Positions 59,701 to 64,000 of a stretch of 64,000 nt of DNA are shown piece by piece (the stretch's first letter is position 1; each line of letters starts with the position of its first letter). This DNA is from Elmis aenea (lineage: Eukaryota > Arthropoda > Insecta > Coleoptera > Elmidae). A model generated the notes under the pieces. That model ran no database searches. It had not been told where the DNA came from and was given only the letters and a program-made list of their open reading frames with translations. A program made the position numbers and the translations under genes. The DNA lies in the NCBI GenBank assembly GCA_947652605.1, contig OX393579.1, positions 39,500,970 through 39,564,969 of the forward strand, in the 5' to 3' direction.

Positions 59701-62700
59701 GACAAATACTGTGAAAGTGGTTCCACCTACCCTCTACCCTTGCTCACCTTATCCTTGTTCTCCCCCCCCTCCAATTCGGTGATTAGCCCATAGCAGCAAA
59801 CATATACCGAAGTAAAATAAATCAAATAAAAAATTAAGCAAAAGTGAAAAAGTTAATTCTAGATAACATTACTCTGCTACATTTTGACAAAAGCTATAAA
59901 GTAACATCTCTTGTTCCTTTTATTGTCTTGCAGCTCTTAAGTCTATTTTATACTATACTATTTTTTCGTTTAAGAAAATCGTATACGACTTTCTAGTATG
60001 GTGTCAATCAGAAATTAAAAATCTTGAACGAAAAATTCGTACGAAATTACTACCTGCCCTAAATCCGTCCAATATTAGCACAGGCGCATGCGTATTCTAC
60101 TGTAACTATCTGATCGCATGTCATTTGTGGGTTAGATTAACTGAAACAATCAAACAATATCCACAGTTCGTTGTTGATTGTGTAGTGAACAACATCGTGT
60201 TATGTAGAATGCAACAAGCGTTAAATATACGTTAAATTTGAAAATGATTCGCTTTCTGTTCTGTGATCAAATTGAACATTTGACATGGTTACTCAAGGTG
60301 CCAACAAAATATGATAAAAGTTACTAAAAAGTAACCAAAATATATTTGAGTTTTTGTACCAAAAAATAGTACAATGTAAATAGTTCATATTTTCCATGCT
60401 AAATTCTTGAACGAAATTTTTGTATTAAAAATCATATACGATTTTCTTAAAAGAAAAAATAGTTAGCATAAAACAGACTTAAGATGTTTTGAGGCACCTT
60501 AATATTAATATGATTATTTTAATTTCGCATTACATTTGTTTAATTGTCACCATCTAAAAAAGGACTGGATAGACTAGCAAGGGTCAAAATAAAATAATGG
60601 AAGTCGATTATTGTTTTTTCCACGACAACGTTAATTTTTATTTGAGATTTCGCAATTTTTTAGTTATTTTACTTATTTTTGTACATAAGCATATAAAATA
60701 TTATATTATTGTGAAGGAAAAAACATAATCTTTATACCTAAGTCATCACCTACTAAAAGTACAAAAAAAAAAAAAGTTTTATTAAATATCTCGCACGGTA
60801 ATTTATAAATAAGAGATATTTAAGTTTAAGCACTTGTCGATTTTGTTTTTTTTTTGTTACACCACGCAAGCCATGAAATTTTTAAACAAAACACAATCTA
60901 GTTTAAAATACACTCCTAAATAGCTTAACTTTTGTCACATTTAACCAACCTTGTATTTTCATTATTTATGGAGATAGTAATAGTGTCGCATAGAAAAGTA
61001 AAACACCGTGTATACTATTTGTAAAACAAAATATTTTTGTTCAAACATCGCTCAGATTATAAGATAAATGACAAAGTTGTACTTCTTGAATACAAATTGT
61101 AAGATTTTTATTCAATAATGTGTAACACTAGACTATTTGATGTTTTAATATAAAAGTTTACAACAATAGCAAGTTTAGAAAAAGTAAATAAAAACCATCA
61201 AAAAAAATTACAAGTGGTTGAGATATTTATTATTTTTTAGTAGGTATTAGTTAAAACTTGTAATAAAACAATTGCTAGCAAAATTAATAAGCATTTGTTT
61301 GCTTGCATAATTTTAAGGTAAAATATTTACCTAAATGAAAATTAAATAAGACATAAATTATTAATAATAATATCTTATCGAATTGTATTTATTACCTTTT
61401 ACTTCAATTATAATTTCTTCATATTAAAACATCAAACTGTCATTAATTAAATAGCACTTTAATTTTATGGGATAATGACAAAATAAATATGCACACCCAA
61501 ACAGCATTGAAAAGAAAAATAATCAACTTCTTTTTAATGTCAGAGCCAAACATATAGTTTCCATGTAAACAATTACCTTTGTTGTTTATCTAAGAAATTA
61601 GACTGTGTTGAACCCAATGAATGTCACATATGTAATTTTTTTCCTATTGATTAAAAATTTTGAATAATTTTAGTTTTTCGTTCATATTTAATGTACTATA
61701 ATTTTCTTTTTTAAGTAAATTCACTTTCAATTATATTTATTCATTATTATAAGTAACTTTTTTTCTGCTAAATTAACTTTGTCTTAATGAAGATTTAGAA
61801 ATTGCTAATAGTGAATCCTGAATTTCGGATACTGTCTCGAAATATGAGAAATATTTACCTGATGATACGAATCGCTGCCAACTTGGAAAAAAATAAATTG
61901 ATTGTTATTGGGAACGACTTCCCTAACTGGCACATGCGGTTGACCATTTTCATCTTTTGAAATCAATTGTAAAGCTCCACCTTTACTAGCGTCCCAGATA
62001 TTTGGCCGTGTTAAATATAAAACAAACGCTATTACACGATCTTCCTGTTGATCATCATGTACCAATAAATAATCAGAATCCCCATAAAAACTACATGTGG
62101 CAGATACATAGTCCAACTCCAAACCTGTGACTTCAGATACCTAAATCAATTTATTTTTTATTATTTGTCGTCAACTACAGTTAATAATAATACTAACCCA
62201 TGGCATTACATTGGTTTTCAAAAATTCGTACATAATATTTATGTTTTTGGAATCTACATGCTTTAAATCGGACGACTGGAAAAATTCATATAAATCTAAA
62301 CTTCTTTTATTCCAATCTATTACATTAAATTCGTTTCGAATTAACGAAAGTATGTGTGCATCTTCAAGAAAATTTTGAATAACACATGCTTTAAATGGGT
62401 TAACTATTAGCTCTACATCATCTTCAACTAAACGTGATTTATCTGTCCAGTGTTTATGAAAATCGGTTTTAAACATGGTCGTTGTTAGTTTACTATTCAT
62501 ATTGAGGCTTATCTTTCTTTGTTTTAATGGTGGTTCAAGACAATAATCCTTAGTATAAGTATTTTTATCAAAGACTTAAAACAAATAGAATTTATTTTAT
62601 GCCATGACAACATGTAGCAACAAAATACTTACAACCTCGTACATGTAACTCGTTAGGTATGTAATTATTCGTAATAACTTCACAATCATAGTCCCAACAT

Positions 62701-62771
62701 TCACAGTCAACATCAGTTTCGCTTTCCATTATTACTGACGGTAATGATTTTTGTTTAGTTTTCTTGTTCAT
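56731..62771 (-). CDS. sud1: OGFOD1/sudestada1: ribosomal protein S23 prolyl hydroxylase
   Basis: Six coding exons, minus strand: 62633-62771, 62198-62574, 61859-62140, 58420-58711, 58149-58348, 56731-56991. All GT/AG borders and phases agree, giving 516 residues (human OGFOD1 has 542). The N-terminal catalytic half has the Fe(II) ligands H200 and D202 (LLVHDD) and H265 (SYHQ) and the 2-oxoglutarate arginine R277 (CRLSINGWFH). The 12-residue H-to-R spacing equals that of the human enzyme. The C-terminal half is the second, degenerate oxygenase fold (NVPEILKNFLELF, LQRWSPGCYS, LDVVLYLGCSDPASVVGGRI, NNLNIVYRD). The enzyme hydroxylates a proline of RPS23 and affects decoding and stress granules. 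Exon 1 (MNKKTKQKSLPSV) is weaker evidence; an in-frame ATG at 62500 would give a 445-residue form. Intron 3 is a 3.1 kb transposon-filled gap. Confidence 0.92.
57599..57658. repeat. Minimal 60 bp CAGGGTG foldback unit
   Basis: CAGGGTGTTCCATTT ... AAATGGGACACCCTG-type ends, flanked by TA, with only about 30 bp between the arms. Lone CACCCTG ends also occur at about 57350 and 57779. All lie in OGFOD1 intron 5. Confidence 0.7.
58998..61010. mobile_element. 2 kb near-complete palindrome in OGFOD1 intron 3
   Basis: Ends CAGGGTGTTTCACTTTTC and, inverted, GAAAAGTAAAACACCGTG with TA flanks. The arms are each about 900 bp, with matching blocks in mirror order: tacaaggttggttaaatg / catttaaccaaccttgta; gacttgcgtg / cacgcaag; gcgaaatctaagat-like / aaatttcgc; cgactttcattg / ggaagtcgatta; gactagc... 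on both sides; inner blocks taagaaaatcgtatacgac / gtatacgattttctta and tcttgaacgaaa. No coding frame. It is the longest palindrome in the window and would be transcribed as part of the OGFOD1 pre-mRNA. Confidence 0.85.
61011..61858. other. Rest of OGFOD1 intron 3, nothing identified
   Basis: AT-rich intron between the palindrome and the exon 3 donor; no repeats or exons recognised. Confidence 0.4.
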
Positions 62772-63247
62772 TTTCAAAGCCACTTGGTACTTTTTGAAGG
62801 TTATGTATTAAGTTGCATGTGGATACCATTGGTTAATCAAGAATTGCCTCATTGCCTGTGCTGCGTGAATAGGAATTTTAAATAACCAATGCTTAAAAAA
62901 GAAAATTCCAAAAACGCATTTTTTTAAATTTTTAATTTAATTTGGTTAATTTCATGTGCTGGTTAAAGGTCAAGTTTTAATCGTTGGCAAATTTATTTCT
63001 TTGATAAAACTTAAAAAATATTATTCATTATGTACTTACATGAATCTGAATTTCAAATATTCTAAACTTTTCTAATAATTATATTAGCAATCTAAGAGTA
63101 ACACCGAGAGACTTTATAATTTAAACAAATTTGTCTTATTTATTTTACTGATACTTGCAAATTGCTTTGTAAAAATATGAGCTGCATGCAATTAATTCCT
63201 TACCGACTTTTATGAAGTGGCTTTTGTTTTATTGATACAGTTTATAA
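62772..63247. other. Upstream region of OGFOD1
   Basis: AT-rich. It should hold the promoter and 5' UTR for the minus-strand gene, but no core promoter element can be named. Confidence 0.35.
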
Positions 63248-63712
63248 CAGGGGTGGAATAACGTTTTAAATCGTTACGTTATTGTATAACGTTATTTATT
63301 ATTTGTTTTTGTTACATAACGTTATAAATAACATTAAAAAAATGAATTGGTATGTTATATAACGTTACATAAATAATGATAAATAATGTTTTGGAAATAA
63401 TTTTTATTTGTAGCTCTGAAATTATTTTTAGGGTCTGTAAAATGTAAATTTTTAAAATGGTACATAATTACGTAGATATTTCATTTTTATTTTCATTTTT
63501 AAAATACAAACAAAATATATCTTCTTCTGAAAGTATAAGAACGTTATATTGAAATTTAATTTATAGAGAATAACAATACAAAATAACTTTAATTAAACGT
63601 TATTGGTTATTATAACGTTATCAAAATATCGTTACGTTATTGTCTGAGAAATTATTATTGAATCGTTATTACAACGTTATCGGGTATTGTTACGTTACGT
63701 TTTCCATCCCTG
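63248..63712. mobile_element. hAT-like MITE (AACGTTA-rich), uninterrupted copy
   Basis: Ends CAGGGGTGGAATAACG and CGTTACGTTTTCCATCCCTG, flanked by GTTTATAA and GTGTATAA (7 of 8). 465 bp, inverted relative to 54034-55469, and preserving the site at which that copy carries its nested insertion. Confidence 0.9.
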
Positions 63713-64000
63713 GTGTATAATACATGAAATTTTTCGACCTTTTGATGTGCTTTCATTACAATGTGAATCAGCAATAATGAATTTTTAGTTCAATTAGCAA
63801 TCGGTGTGGAGAGTACCAACAAATAACAGAATTAAACAAAATAAGCCGAAAATTATTAATAACCAACATTTAACTGTTCTGCTCATTTTGAAATAGGTGT
63901 GTGAAATAATTTTAATGTACAATTGGAATTTTTTTCTTATCAATTTTTTTTAAATAAAAATAAATAAATACAACTGATTTAATTATTGGTATTTATTTTT
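63713..64000. other. Right edge of window, nothing identified
   Basis: AT-rich, no gene or paired repeat seen. Confidence 0.35.

Overview
The window is nuclear DNA from an insect. It is AT-rich, its genes are broken by introns with GT/AG borders, and nearly all intron and intergenic space is made of DNA-transposon debris. Four multi-exon genes can be rebuilt by joining exons whose splice sites and reading phases fit and whose products match known animal families; all gene names come from recognising protein sequence, not from a search. The order (a beetle is possible) is a guess.

Layout. 1-3.05 kb: 5' half of a MAP-kinase-interacting kinase (Mnk/Lk6), minus strand, running off the left edge. 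3.1-17.1 kb: intergenic, packed with nested transposons. Among them is a 2.75 kb inverted-repeat element (8186-10931) with two opposed arrays of a ~154 bp unit, each unit holding a perfect TGACGTCA site, around an open frame for a Ulp1/SENP-type (C48) cysteine protease. 17.2-19.7 kb: long Lys/Ser-rich protein, minus strand, probably the RPA34/CD3EAP subunit of RNA polymerase I. 20.4-31.2 kb: CHERP/Scaf6 splicing factor (SURP, CID, RS, G-patch), nine exons, plus strand, divergent from the RPA34-like gene. 32-36.7 kb: a run of foldback transposons. 37.6-52.3 kb: clockwork orange (cwo), a bHLH-Orange circadian repressor, six coding exons with a 9.6 kb first intron. 56.7-62.8 kb: OGFOD1/sudestada1, the ribosomal prolyl hydroxylase, minus strand, six coding exons.

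Function. The genes are housekeeping or regulatory: translation control (Mnk, OGFOD1), rRNA transcription (RPA34-like), splicing (CHERP) and the circadian clock (cwo). Nothing suggests an operon-like unit. The cwo upstream region carries a CACGTG-6 bp-CACGTT tandem, the arrangement known for CLOCK:CYCLE targets, plus further E-boxes, three of them inside an upstream transposon.

Mobile DNA. Most repeats belong to foldback families with ends TA/CAGGGTG...CACCCTG/TA. Others are hAT-like MITEs with 8 bp target duplications, several perfect. In four places the nesting order can be read, because an uninterrupted relative of the host element lies elsewhere in the window.
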